Below are positions 1 to 7,340 of a stretch of 9,456 nucleotides of DNA, one piece after another. The position numbers and the translations under genes were made by a program. Numbering within the stretch: the stretch's first letter is position 1; every line of letters begins with the position of its first letter. The notes beneath the pieces are model-generated. The model searched no databases, was not told where the DNA came from, and worked only from the letters and a program-made list of their open reading frames with translations. The stretch is from Candidatus Poseidonia sp. (GTDB lineage: Archaea; Thermoplasmatota; Poseidoniia; Poseidoniales; Poseidoniaceae): positions 1 through 9,456 of the forward strand of contig JALRLQ010000059.1 of NCBI GenBank assembly GCA_023254365.1. The letters are read 5' to 3'.

Positions 1-686
1 TCACTGGCGAGGTCAGCCAGCAGATAGGCTTCCTCATCCACCCATTCAGCTTCGTCCATCCATCGCTCTTCCTCGTCTTCCTCGACCGGAGGAAGCGGTG
101 GAAGCGGATCTTCAAACGCCAAATCCGGTGGGGGTTGGGAGGTGATGCTGCCTTGGTCAACGTAGGCATCCAACTGCATCGTCCCCGGTGCTGCTGGTGC
201 GACAAACTGTCCCCCAAGTTCACTGAGGATGCCTTGTTGCATGCCGCTCCAGTCAATTTCTTTCTTGAATCGGTCAACGTTGAGTTGCAGGGCATGATAA
301 AACGCCTTTTCTGCGGGATCGTGGCGTTGCCAGTCCAGAGAGGGGAGTTCTTGTGCCATGCTGGGGTTCACGCCGCTTCGCAAGGATTGGCTTGCAGCGT
401 GTTGCATCATGGCCACCATGCGTTTGCGAGCCAGCTCAGAGGCGATCCGACGGATGTTGGTTTGGCGTTTCTGCAGGTTTTGCAGTCGCATGTCGGTAGA
501 GCCTTTCCGAACCATCGTTTGGATTTCCACGTCCAGGGTTGAAAGGAGGGCCCCCACCATTTCCCAGAAGTCCTGACGAGGCAGCGGAATGGGTACATGC
601 CGGGGAAGTTGCTGCCGGTGAATAGAGAACAATTGCTCCTCAATCTCTTGGGCTTGGGCGCTGTCGAGATCGCGCCCGTTGGTCAT
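1..686 (-). CDS. GINS-like DNA replication complex subunit (Gins51/Gins15 type), C-terminus cut by window edge
   Basis: Reading the minus strand from the ATG at 686-684 gives 228 codons open to the window edge. In archaea, GINS bridges the MCM helicase, the Cdc45/RecJ-like GAN protein and primase at the replication fork. Seen in the sequence: a helical N-terminal half (residues 38-90) with the run DFWEMVGALLSTLDVEIQ, a basic helix with paired Arg/Lys (IRRIASELARKRMVAMMQ, about 78-95), then LDWQRHDPAEKAFYHALQL and VDRFKKEID (about 117-135). This order resembles the archaeal GINS A domain: a helix, a K/R-rich helix, then an 'E-x-x-x-F/Y' helix. A Pro-rich, strongly acidic linker follows (about 183-220). 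A small B domain would be expected after it, outside the window. This ATG is the first standard start after a long open stretch and lies 26 nt from a TATA-like box. The family call rests on pattern recognition. A different helical replication or repair protein is possible. Confidence 0.6.
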   Translation of the reverse strand, partial: MTNGRDLDSAQAQEIEEQLFSIHRQQLPRHVPIPLPRQDFWEMVGALLSTLDVEIQTMVRKGSTDMRLQNLQKRQTNIRRIASELARKRMVAMMQHAASQSLRSGVNPSMAQELPSLDWQRHDPAEKAFYHALQLNVDRFKKEIDWSGMQQGILSELGGQFVAPAAPGTMQLDAYVDQGSITSQPPPDLAFEDPLPPLPPVEEDEEERWMDEAEWVDEEAYLLADLAS

Positions 687-708
687 GATGATAACGAAAC
701 GGTGACGG

Positions 709-717
709 ATATTGAAC
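709..717 (-). promoter_or_regulatory. TATA-like box for the GINS-like gene (leaderless)
   Basis: On the minus strand the sequence TTCAATATC is centred near 712, about 26 nt before the A of the ATG at 686. That is the usual archaeal TATA-to-start-site distance, so the transcript probably begins at or next to the ATG. No Shine-Dalgarno sequence lies in between, which fits a leaderless mRNA. The box is a weak match to consensus. Confidence 0.4.
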
Positions 718-770
718 CCTCTCTTGGCGGTTGAAGCCTCAACTCGTTCCCTGAAGCAAACAATACACCC

Positions 771-779
771 TTTCATATC
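771..779 (+). promoter_or_regulatory. TATA-like box for the giant surface-protein gene
   Basis: TTTCATATC sits in an otherwise GC-richer divergent intergenic region. A start site about 26 nt downstream would fall near 802-804, inside the right arm of the inverted repeat at 787-809 and just before the candidate start codons at 809 and 815. It is assigned by position and composition only. Confidence 0.35.
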
Positions 780-786
780 ACTGTGC

Positions 787-809
787 TGCACCTCGCGAAG
801 CGAGGTGCA
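787..809. repeat. Perfect 10-bp inverted repeat with GAA loop
   Basis: The arms TGCACCTCGC (787-796) and GCGAGGTGCA (800-809) are exact reverse complements separated by GAA. The centre reads GCGAAGC, known from nucleic-acid structural work to form an unusually stable mini-hairpin in DNA. The repeat lies between two divergent genes, so a terminator is unlikely. It overlaps the expected start site of the rightward gene, and its right arm contains GAGGTG (802-807 reads GAGGTG after one base), a possible ribosome-binding sequence 7 nt before a CTG at 815. It could be a DNA operator, an mRNA hairpin that hides the ribosome site, or a copy of a dispersed genomic repeat. Confidence 0.75.
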
Positions 810-913
810 TTCCCCTGAAGCCACAGCCCAAGCATCGCAACGCGCGCGCCAACAGCGTTGGTTCAGCGGTTGGGTTGTGCTTGCTTATGGTGCTTGTCCT
901 CGGCTTTCCCATG
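809..913 (+). other. Signal-peptide coding region, including an upstream in-frame extension without a standard start codon
   Basis: The frame of the large gene is open back to the TGA at 752-754. Translated from about 815, it has a basic stretch (LKPQPKHRNARANS) followed by a hydrophobic core (VGSAVGLCLLMVLVLGFPMV), the expected layout of a Sec signal peptide. The TTG at 875 and ATG at 887 would remove all the basic residues and much of the core. In-frame candidates upstream are ATT at 809 and CTG at 815. There is no ATG, GTG or TTG in frame between 755 and 874. A possible cleavage point is after V-Y-A (residues 25-27 counted from 875), but this is uncertain. Confidence 0.55.
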
Positions 914-3900
914 GTTGAACCCATGACCGGGCGGCCATCTTCGCCCGTCTATGCTACAACATTTTTCCCACCTTCAGCCAACGCCACGGGTGTTGAATTG
1001 ACCACCACCGGGATGCTGAGCATTCCCGCCAACGAGACCTTCCTCGATGGTGTTCTGGAAGTTGCACCGATGTGGGCCGATACCGGCTCCAACGGCCATC
1101 GTTTTGGGATCGACCTCGGTGCTGGATGGAATGGAACCCACAACGGAACGCAAGGCATCGCTCATGGCGGTCAGTTGAGTTTGAGCACGGCTTCGACCGT
1201 GGCCACCTTGACCGATTTTGAGACGCTCGTTGAAACCCTTCCCGACTGGGAAGGTCAAGGAGCCAACCACAATGCTTGGAGTGTTCAACCGCTGACCGGC
1301 ACGACGCAAACAACCGGACAACCTGCCAACGCCACCCACGGGCAGCGTGTACTGGCCACCCAAGCCTTGGGCGGGCTTGAAGCCAACATGGCAGGTTGTT
1401 TGGCGTCACCCTCCATCGACATTCCGGCGTTCGTCAGCGGGTTCAACATGACGTTTGATCACTGGCTTTCGTTTGAGGATGACGATGCTGCGTGGGTGGA
1501 GTGGAGAGCCAACGGTGGGCCATGGACCACGCTTTCACCGGTCGGCTCCTACCCGAACACGTCCTCGCTGGTGGGAACACCATCGTCGGTTTGGGCCGGT
1601 CAAGCGCACTTCTGGCAGGAAGCGAACATCTTCCTTGACCCGCTGGTTTCCTCGACCACCGGTTCCATTGAAGTGCGCTTTTGCTTCCAGACCTCAGCCA
1701 CAACCGGGACTCGGCAGGGTTGGTTCATCGACGATTTCAACGTCTCGAACCAAGGCGATTTGCCCGGAGCATGGTTCCACGGCAACATGTCGGGAAGTTA
1801 CGCCAACAACGCCAACGGGAAATTGTACCTTCACGGCGACATGTCCGGTTATACCGGGCCGCTCACGCTTGAATTCTGGGCGAATTGGGACCTTGAAGGA
1901 GCCTTTGCTGACAACTTGGTCGTTTCCCTGAGCGTGGACAACGGCACGACGTGGCAGTCTGTTTCTGGCATCCCCGGTCTTCCCGGCAACGGTTTATCCT
2001 ACCAGGGGACGTTTTACATGGACGAGTCGCAGGCATGGATTCCCATTTCCTATTCGTTGCCCAGCGGTCTTGCTTCCCATCCAAACGCTTCAACGACGTT
2101 GTTTGAATTCCATGTCCAGACCGACCACAACACCGGGTACGGAGGATTTGCATCTTCAGGATGGGAAGGCATTGCCGTTGACGATGTCGTCGTTCATCAT
2201 CGTCGAGGCACCGCCCAAGCCGAAGTCATCGCTCTTGCGAATTTCACCAACGGCTCCTCCGGAGCGTTTGGTGATGCAAACGGTTGGTTGGACGTCTCGT
2301 CCCTCACCAATGAATGGGCATGGACCACTGCGTTTGGGATGAACGGTCCCGAGGCCACCACGAATTCCTTTGAACAATCGATGATCGCCCCTCCCGGTTG
2401 GGTGATTGAAGGTACGTGGCCGGACGGTTGGGAAATTGGAGCGACGCGCAACACTTCGGGCTACGGCCCCGGGGCCTTCCATTCCGGAAGCAACGGCGCA
2501 GCCATCAACTTGACCACCAAATACACCAACAACATCTTCACGCATTTGGTCTCGCAAGAATACGCCATTCCCGTCAATGCATCCGCACGGCTGGCCTTCC
2601 AGTCGTGGGTGTGTGCCGAGGCGAACTGGGACGGAGGGGGCGTGTCGATCTCGAACGACGGAGGTCAAACGTGGTGGTGGTTACCGACCGACCTCAACGG
2701 GTTTCACGACCAAATTTCCACCGTCAACACAAACTCACCCTTCTTCGGTCGGGGTATCATTGATGGGTCATCGGTGCAAAACGGATGCAGCAGCAATAAA
2801 CAACGGCCCTTTGAACTGAAAACATACGATCTTTCCAATCTTTCAGGTCAGGCGATCAAAGCTCGCTTCTCGTTTTTCTCGGACACCTTCGTAGAAGCCG
2901 ATGGGTGGTACATTGACGATGCAGGCATCGAAATTGATGTCTTCGAGACCTCCGGCACCTGGGTTTCTCCCCCCCTTGCGCCCGACCCCCTCTTTGGCTA
3001 CGGTTGGCTGGATGGATGGTACGAACAACCCGAAGGAACGACGCTCCTCCTTGACGTGTTGGACAGCCAACTCAACCCTATCATCGCCCATCAAAACCTC
3101 ACGCTTCCGGCCGCTATGGCCCTGGACCCTCACGAGCACAGCAGCGTCCACATCCGGGTGCGAATGACGACCAACGACACCTACGTCACGCCGTTGATCC
3201 ACAGCTTGTCGCTCGGGCGAGCCACGTACATTGGCCCTTCACACGTGCGTGGCTTTGCCGACGGTCTCAACGCCACGCACATCAATGCTGACGGTCAATT
3301 GGTGGTTCAAGACCCGTTCTCGCTGGTATTGCCATCGTTCGTTGCCTGTCCCTTCGATGGATTCCGGTCCACCACCATTGGCGACAACTTGACCTTCGCC
3401 ATGACCAATCAGCAACTCCTTTCCTCGGCGTATGTCCCTCAGCCGTCGGCCACGACGTATCGAAACTTTTCCTTGGGCGGCGACCTCGCCGTTCTTCCGG
3501 CGTTTACGCTCTCGGGTTCAGGCGGTGAGGTGTTCGAACGCGCCAAGATTGAACTGGATTGTGTTCGCCCGACCAACGGACCTCAACTCGATCTTGGGTG
3601 GAACAACGCCACCGTGTTTGATTGGCCACCTTCAGGGATGTCAACCACCTTCGGCCTCAATGCACAATGGGCTGGGGTGGTGGTGAACGGAACACCGTTG
3701 GTCTGGCAACCCGGACAGGCGGCGCCTTCCCTTTCCATTGGTGACGCATCCGTCGTTTACGAGTACCGTTCGCTTCAACGCGCTGCGGCTCAGGGTATCG
3801 AAGCGAGCATGACCTTCCTCCTGACCAATCGTTCCAGTGGTTCAACGGTCACGGTCAATGGGGTTGATATCGGAACCGATGAAGGTGATACTGCATTCAC

Positions 3901-6900
3901 CTACACCACCCAAACCGCTTGCCCGTCCATGACCCAAGCCGGTGTGTTCTCGACCAATTATTCCATCTACTCGTGCCTGGTGAACATCAACGTCACAGGA
4001 GAAGTGGACCTCAAAGTGGTGAATTTCCAGCACCTAGCGGCCGAGTCGCTGATACGCATCGATCTCAATGCCACCGTCCTCAACACCGCCAAAGCAGCCT
4101 CCGTCACGGGCGATGTTCGTGCGGTGCTGGACATCCCTCTGCACGTTCAAACCGAGGAAGGTGGACTCCGTGTGGGCCTTTCAGCCAACACGCTCCCCTT
4201 GATGACCGAGCGAATTGACCCGCCGCTTTACACCCGCTGGTTGCCGGAAACAACGGTCACGTTTACGACGCACCATCACCGTGAAAACCCACTCGACAGC
4301 AACGAAGATGCACCCGACATCGAATCGGTGGATTTCTATCTCTCATCGTTCAATTCCATCGACCAAGCCTTTGTCCATCTCCATCTCGATCGAATGCAGG
4401 ACAACCCTCGATTCAGACAGATGGCGGGAACGGGATTGGCTCAACTGGACGTCGAACAATCCAACGTCACGTGTACGGTCAATGTTTGCAGCGTGACGTG
4501 GGGGCTCACGAGCACGTGGTTGTTGGACGATGTTGACGATCTTCACGTCTTTGCCAAAGCCACGGATGAAGCGGGGTTGGAGGTCGGACCGACGGTTTTC
4601 GTCCGCCGGACACCCTTCAACGAAATTGAAAACGACCTCGAGGTGGTGGATTTCACGGTACGAGATGCCTCGATGCGGCGGCTGGATGACTGGACGAATT
4701 CGTTTTGGCCCTACCATCTGAGCGAAAACGAATCGATGATGGCCCAAGGTCGTATCCGCCTGGAAGGCATCGCCGATGAATGGGTCATGGCGGGTGAAGC
4801 CGAAGCCTCCGTTACCCTCCGTGCAGTCCCGCCAAAAAACACCTCAGGTGGGCCGGACGAATGGCCGTCTTTGCCGGTGAACTGGTCCCAGACATGGTCG
4901 GGCGAGGTGCGTGACGACGGCTGGTTCACCATTCACCTCTCTTCGCCCTCGTTGGGTGAGGGCGTGCCCAGCAACACGTGGTTTGAAATCACGCCAAGCC
5001 TCTCTCGGCGTGGACCATCCAACGTCAACGCTTCAACCAGCGAAGACCGAACCGTGGTGCTGACGCCCACGCGTATCCTTCACGACACGGTTTCTCCTCA
5101 GGTGGATTCGTTGCTCGTTCTCGATTCAGGCCAACAAGTTCCGGCAGACGGGCATGTCATCATGGTGGGAAGAAACATTCCTCTTCGCCTGACGTTGTCC
5201 GACCCCGAAGGCTTGGACAATGTCTTGGAGGTATGGACGTGGTTGGAGCAGCGGGATGATGACAACGGAAACGGCGTGATGGAGGAAGAAGAATACACCA
5301 TGCAAACGCTCAGCCTGAACCGTGGTGTAACCTCCATGGAGGTTGATTTGCCGTTGCTGGTGGCTTCCGAAGTGGTTCCAGCGGGCCGGTTTGAGGGCCG
5401 GCTGAGCGTTGTTGTTCGTGGGCTGGACCTTGCAGGTAATCCCCTCACGGGTGGAGGTGATTTCGGAGCAATGAACGATTTGGCCACGGTACTCGTCCAA
5501 CAACGGTCGGACACAACGGTGGACGATGTCCACCTTGACCGTATCAACGCACATCTTCTCGCCGGTCACGAACATGAACTGACGTTCACGCTCGCTGACG
5601 CCAACGGTATTGAATCGCTCGAACGCATCAACATAGGACTGATGGGCGAAGATCAAGCAGCGCTCTGTTTTATCGACTACGAGCCCCGTTTCGAAGGCGT
5701 TGATTGGGACAATGCTTGCTTTGTCGACCAACCCGTCGTGGTGGTTGAGCAACGACCGTTAACCACGGTCTACGATGTCAAGGTGCGGTTCCGTTTGGGC
5801 TGGAACGCCAGCCAATCCTTTGCACTCTCTGGAGGTACCCCTTCGTTGAAGTTCTTTGACGAAGGACAAGACCTCGGATTGGGGGTTCACCAACTGTCCG
5901 CATTTGCGTGGACGCCAAGCGTCGCGCTTGAAATGCGGTGGCTCAACATCACCGATACCATGGCACCGTTTGGCGAACACAACGAGACCACCCACTGGTT
6001 CCATCGTAACGATGTTGTCCAGCATCGCTTTGGGGTGTTCCATGCCGGTACCGAGGTCCTCGCACGGGACCTGCCGACAAACGGTTCCGTCGCGTGGGAA
6101 CTGAATGACGGTGAGCGAAGAGAAACCGGTGAACTTTCACTCACCAGTTCAGGCATCATGATGCTCAACCTTTCGATGAACGAGAACGTGATGTACCATG
6201 ATTACGGAAACGTAAGCCTCACGCCAAAAGGATACGAAGCCTTCTCGCTCAACGGATTGAGTTATCTTGTCGTGCTTGATGACCGTGCTCCCAAACTGGT
6301 GCTTTCTCCCGGAACCCTTGAGCGCTTGGATTCCAACGCCCTTACCGACGTGAACCTCACCATCAGCGTCAACGATGACACGCACATGCCGCCCGGCCCC
6401 CTCGCCATGCATTCGGTGTTTTATCGCATGGGCCAGGCCGTTGAAGGGACCCAACGCGTGGACTACCTCAACCTCACTTCGGTGGTGAACGCCTACACGG
6501 TGTACGAAGATTCGGTCAATTTCCTGCCGCCCGACGTCGCCCTCACACGCAGTGACATACTGGTCGTGTGGTTTGAGGCCAACGACCGATCTGGGCGAGC
6601 GTTGACCGGTCTGGGTACGGCGCAAGCCCCGCTGAATATCGGCCTCACGTGGGTTGCCTTCGAACCCGTCTTCACCGACCTTTCCGCTACCCCTTACCGT
6701 CCGGTGGTCGGGGACAACATCGTGGTCTATGCCAGGGTGGCCAACAACGGGTTACTTCCAGGAAACATGACCGTGAAACTGTGGGATAACGAAGGAAAAT
6801 TGCTTGACGAGCAAGCCCTCGGATTGGGGACTGGCGAATGGGTGAACGTTGTCTGGAACGTTGAGGCATGGAAGAAGGGGCGCCTCGGGCTCAGTGTTGA

Positions 6901-7162
6901 AATCGTCAATCACACGCCGTTGGTTCCCGTGCCTCTCGCTGACATTCAGGCTGCCGACGATCGCAACGCAAACAGCGAGATGGCGACATTGAGTCTGTCG
7001 GTCTTGGCCTTGATCGTTGCCGGTGTTGTTCTGTTTATCGTTCGTCAGCAGCGTGCTGAGCGAGAGGAAGCTTACCACCTCGAACGCATTCGGCGAATCG
7101 TCAAGCAACGCCTGCCTCCCCCGGTTCCACGTGGATTGGTTGAAACACGCCAAGAGGAATAG
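875..7162 (+). CDS. Giant secreted, membrane-anchored surface glycoprotein with jellyroll, beta-sandwich and CARDB-like modules
   Basis: This gene encodes 2095 residues from the TTG at 875, and probably about 20 more upstream. It is predicted to be exported and held in the cytoplasmic membrane by one C-terminal helix (residues 2036-2057), with a basic cytoplasmic tail of about 38 residues starting RQQRAER. From the N-terminus there is a signal sequence, then three MAM/immune-inhibitor-A-like modules (about 112-292, 296-441, 496-686), each ending in a G-W-x-x-x-D-D motif (GWFIDDF, GWEGIAVDD, GWYIDD). A long beta-rich region without a clear family follows (about 690-1900), and then a CARDB-like module (about 1930-2012). 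A hand count gives about 43 N-x-S/T sequons, as expected for an AglB-glycosylated protein, about 19 lysines, and 12 extracytoplasmic cysteines spaced as six plausible pairs. No protease or glycosidase catalytic motif was recognised. Likely roles are adhesion, particle or polysaccharide binding, or envelope structure; these are inferred. The function remains unknown. Confidence 0.85.
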   Translation: MCLLMVLVLGFPMVEPMTGRPSSPVYATTFFPPSANATGVELTTTGMLSIPANETFLDGVLEVAPMWADTGSNGHRFGIDLGAGWNGTHNGTQGIAHGGQLSLSTASTVATLTDFETLVETLPDWEGQGANHNAWSVQPLTGTTQTTGQPANATHGQRVLATQALGGLEANMAGCLASPSIDIPAFVSGFNMTFDHWLSFEDDDAAWVEWRANGGPWTTLSPVGSYPNTSSLVGTPSSVWAGQAHFWQEANIFLDPLVSSTTGSIEVRFCFQTSATTGTRQGWFIDDFNVSNQGDLPGAWFHGNMSGSYANNANGKLYLHGDMSGYTGPLTLEFWANWDLEGAFADNLVVSLSVDNGTTWQSVSGIPGLPGNGLSYQGTFYMDESQAWIPISYSLPSGLASHPNASTTLFEFHVQTDHNTGYGGFASSGWEGIAVDDVVVHHRRGTAQAEVIALANFTNGSSGAFGDANGWLDVSSLTNEWAWTTAFGMNGPEATTNSFEQSMIAPPGWVIEGTWPDGWEIGATRNTSGYGPGAFHSGSNGAAINLTTKYTNNIFTHLVSQEYAIPVNASARLAFQSWVCAEANWDGGGVSISNDGGQTWWWLPTDLNGFHDQISTVNTNSPFFGRGIIDGSSVQNGCSSNKQRPFELKTYDLSNLSGQAIKARFSFFSDTFVEADGWYIDDAGIEIDVFETSGTWVSPPLAPDPLFGYGWLDGWYEQPEGTTLLLDVLDSQLNPIIAHQNLTLPAAMALDPHEHSSVHIRVRMTTNDTYVTPLIHSLSLGRATYIGPSHVRGFADGLNATHINADGQLVVQDPFSLVLPSFVACPFDGFRSTTIGDNLTFAMTNQQLLSSAYVPQPSATTYRNFSLGGDLAVLPAFTLSGSGGEVFERAKIELDCVRPTNGPQLDLGWNNATVFDWPPSGMSTTFGLNAQWAGVVVNGTPLVWQPGQAAPSLSIGDASVVYEYRSLQRAAAQGIEASMTFLLTNRSSGSTVTVNGVDIGTDEGDTAFTYTTQTACPSMTQAGVFSTNYSIYSCLVNINVTGEVDLKVVNFQHLAAESLIRIDLNATVLNTAKAASVTGDVRAVLDIPLHVQTEEGGLRVGLSANTLPLMTERIDPPLYTRWLPETTVTFTTHHHRENPLDSNEDAPDIESVDFYLSSFNSIDQAFVHLHLDRMQDNPRFRQMAGTGLAQLDVEQSNVTCTVNVCSVTWGLTSTWLLDDVDDLHVFAKATDEAGLEVGPTVFVRRTPFNEIENDLEVVDFTVRDASMRRLDDWTNSFWPYHLSENESMMAQGRIRLEGIADEWVMAGEAEASVTLRAVPPKNTSGGPDEWPSLPVNWSQTWSGEVRDDGWFTIHLSSPSLGEGVPSNTWFEITPSLSRRGPSNVNASTSEDRTVVLTPTRILHDTVSPQVDSLLVLDSGQQVPADGHVIMVGRNIPLRLTLSDPEGLDNVLEVWTWLEQRDDDNGNGVMEEEEYTMQTLSLNRGVTSMEVDLPLLVASEVVPAGRFEGRLSVVVRGLDLAGNPLTGGGDFGAMNDLATVLVQQRSDTTVDDVHLDRINAHLLAGHEHELTFTLADANGIESLERINIGLMGEDQAALCFIDYEPRFEGVDWDNACFVDQPVVVVEQRPLTTVYDVKVRFRLGWNASQSFALSGGTPSLKFFDEGQDLGLGVHQLSAFAWTPSVALEMRWLNITDTMAPFGEHNETTHWFHRNDVVQHRFGVFHAGTEVLARDLPTNGSVAWELNDGERRETGELSLTSSGIMMLNLSMNENVMYHDYGNVSLTPKGYEAFSLNGLSYLVVLDDRAPKLVLSPGTLERLDSNALTDVNLTISVNDDTHMPPGPLAMHSVFYRMGQAVEGTQRVDYLNLTSVVNAYTVYEDSVNFLPPDVALTRSDILVVWFEANDRSGRALTGLGTAQAPLNIGLTWVAFEPVFTDLSATPYRPVVGDNIVVYARVANNGLLPGNMTVKLWDNEGKLLDEQALGLGTGEWVNVVWNVEAWKKGRLGLSVEIVNHTPLVPVPLADIQAADDRNANSEMATLSLSVLALIVAGVVLFIVRQQRAEREEAYHLERIRRIVKQRLPPPVPRGLVETRQEE
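1208..2932 (+). repeat. Three diverged MAM/jellyroll-like modules within the surface protein
   Basis: The three segments at about 1208-1750, 1760-2197 and 2360-2932 share a pattern. It includes a hydrophobic strand with F-x-x-W or F-x-x-x-L (FDHWLSF, LEFWANW, LAFQSWV), an acidic loop, a strand with 'S-x-D-x-G-x-T-W' in the second and third copies (SVDNGTTW, SNDGGQTW), a strand of type 'R-F-x-F' in the first and third copies (VRFCF, ARFSF), and a closing GW...DD motif. The pattern matches the MAM-like VEG/choice-of-anchor-J group found in M6 peptidases and other secreted proteins. The copies are diverged at DNA level, so these are old domain duplications, not recent tandem repeats. Cys175 with Cys270 and Cys580 with Cys638 could form one disulfide in each of modules 1 and 3. 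Confidence 0.6.
6662..7045 (+). other. CARDB-like module and C-terminal membrane anchor of the surface protein
   Basis: Residues about 1930-2012 read as a CARDB-type Ig-like fold: 'DLSATPYRPVVGDNIVVYA' then 'VANNGLLPGNMTVKLWDNEG' and a closing 'VNVVWNVEAW'. The conserved P-x-x-G-D, N-x-G and late W-x-V features are visible. A short linker leads to the hydrophobic helix at about 2036-2057, which is followed at once by R-Q-Q-R. By the positive-inside rule the modules lie outside the cell and the tail lies inside. This stalk-plus-helix arrangement is common in large Poseidoniales surface proteins. Confidence 0.6.
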
Positions 7163-7195
7163 TCAAGAAGAGAGGTCATCACGGCTCAACACGAA

Positions 7196-7277
7196 GCCGG
7201 GGTACCCGAGTGGTCAAAGGGGGTGGATTCAAGCTCCTCTGCATATTGCTTCGCAGGTTCGAATCCTGCCCCCGGCA
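7196..7277 (+). tRNA. tRNA-Leu (anticodon CAA)
   Basis: This 82-nt class II tRNA reads UUG codons. The acceptor arms GCCGGGG (7196-7202) and CCCCGGC (7270-7276) pair perfectly, followed by discriminator A7277, as expected for leucine. The D arm is CCC/GGG (7205-7207 with 7219-7221). The anticodon loop TTCAAGC (7228-7234) places CAA at 7230-7232. The long variable arm is T-GCA-TAT-TGC-TTC (7240-7252). The T arm GCAGG-TTCGAAT-CCTGC (7253-7269) is perfect. CCA is not encoded and no intron is seen. The anticodon stem has one apparent T-T mismatch (7224 with 7238). It starts 33 nt after the stop codon of the giant gene and may be processed from a common transcript. Confidence 0.93.
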
Positions 7278-7310
7278 TTGAATCCCTTTCCGCCGTTCTG
7301 TAGGGTTGGT

Positions 7311-7318
7311 GCTTAATA
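7311..7318 (+). promoter_or_regulatory. TATA-like box for the GIDE-domain gene (leaderless)
   Basis: GCTTAATA, centred near 7315, lies 26 nt before the GTG at 7341. The spacing predicts a transcript starting at that GTG. The purine-rich GAGGAG at 7334-7339 is too close to act as a ribosome-binding site for this codon, which also favours leaderless initiation. Confidence 0.4.
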
Positions 7319-7340
7319 CCGTCGGTTCCCACCGAGGAGT

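Noticed and set aside
135..542. 135-codon plus-strand open frame over the GINS-like gene
   Set aside because: It lies wholly opposite the minus-strand GINS-like gene, its product has no recognisable domain and is rich in Cys and His as antisense frames often are.
787..809. Hairpin as an intrinsic terminator
   Set aside because: Both flanking genes run away from it and no T-run follows either arm.
712..918. 68-codon plus-strand frame starting TTG in the divergent intergenic region
   Set aside because: It overlaps the promoter, the hairpin and the signal peptide of the giant gene in another frame, and its third positions are less GC-rich than the giant gene's frame. Only its internal GTG at 805 is kept as a possible alternative start through a frameshift.
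875..7162. Surface protein as an M6-type metallopeptidase because of its MAM-like modules
   Set aside because: No HExxH zinc motif is present anywhere in the 2095 residues.
7196..7277. tRNA as an integration site for a mobile element
   Set aside because: No integrase gene and no repeat of the tRNA 3' end were seen downstream; the following genes look like normal chromosome.
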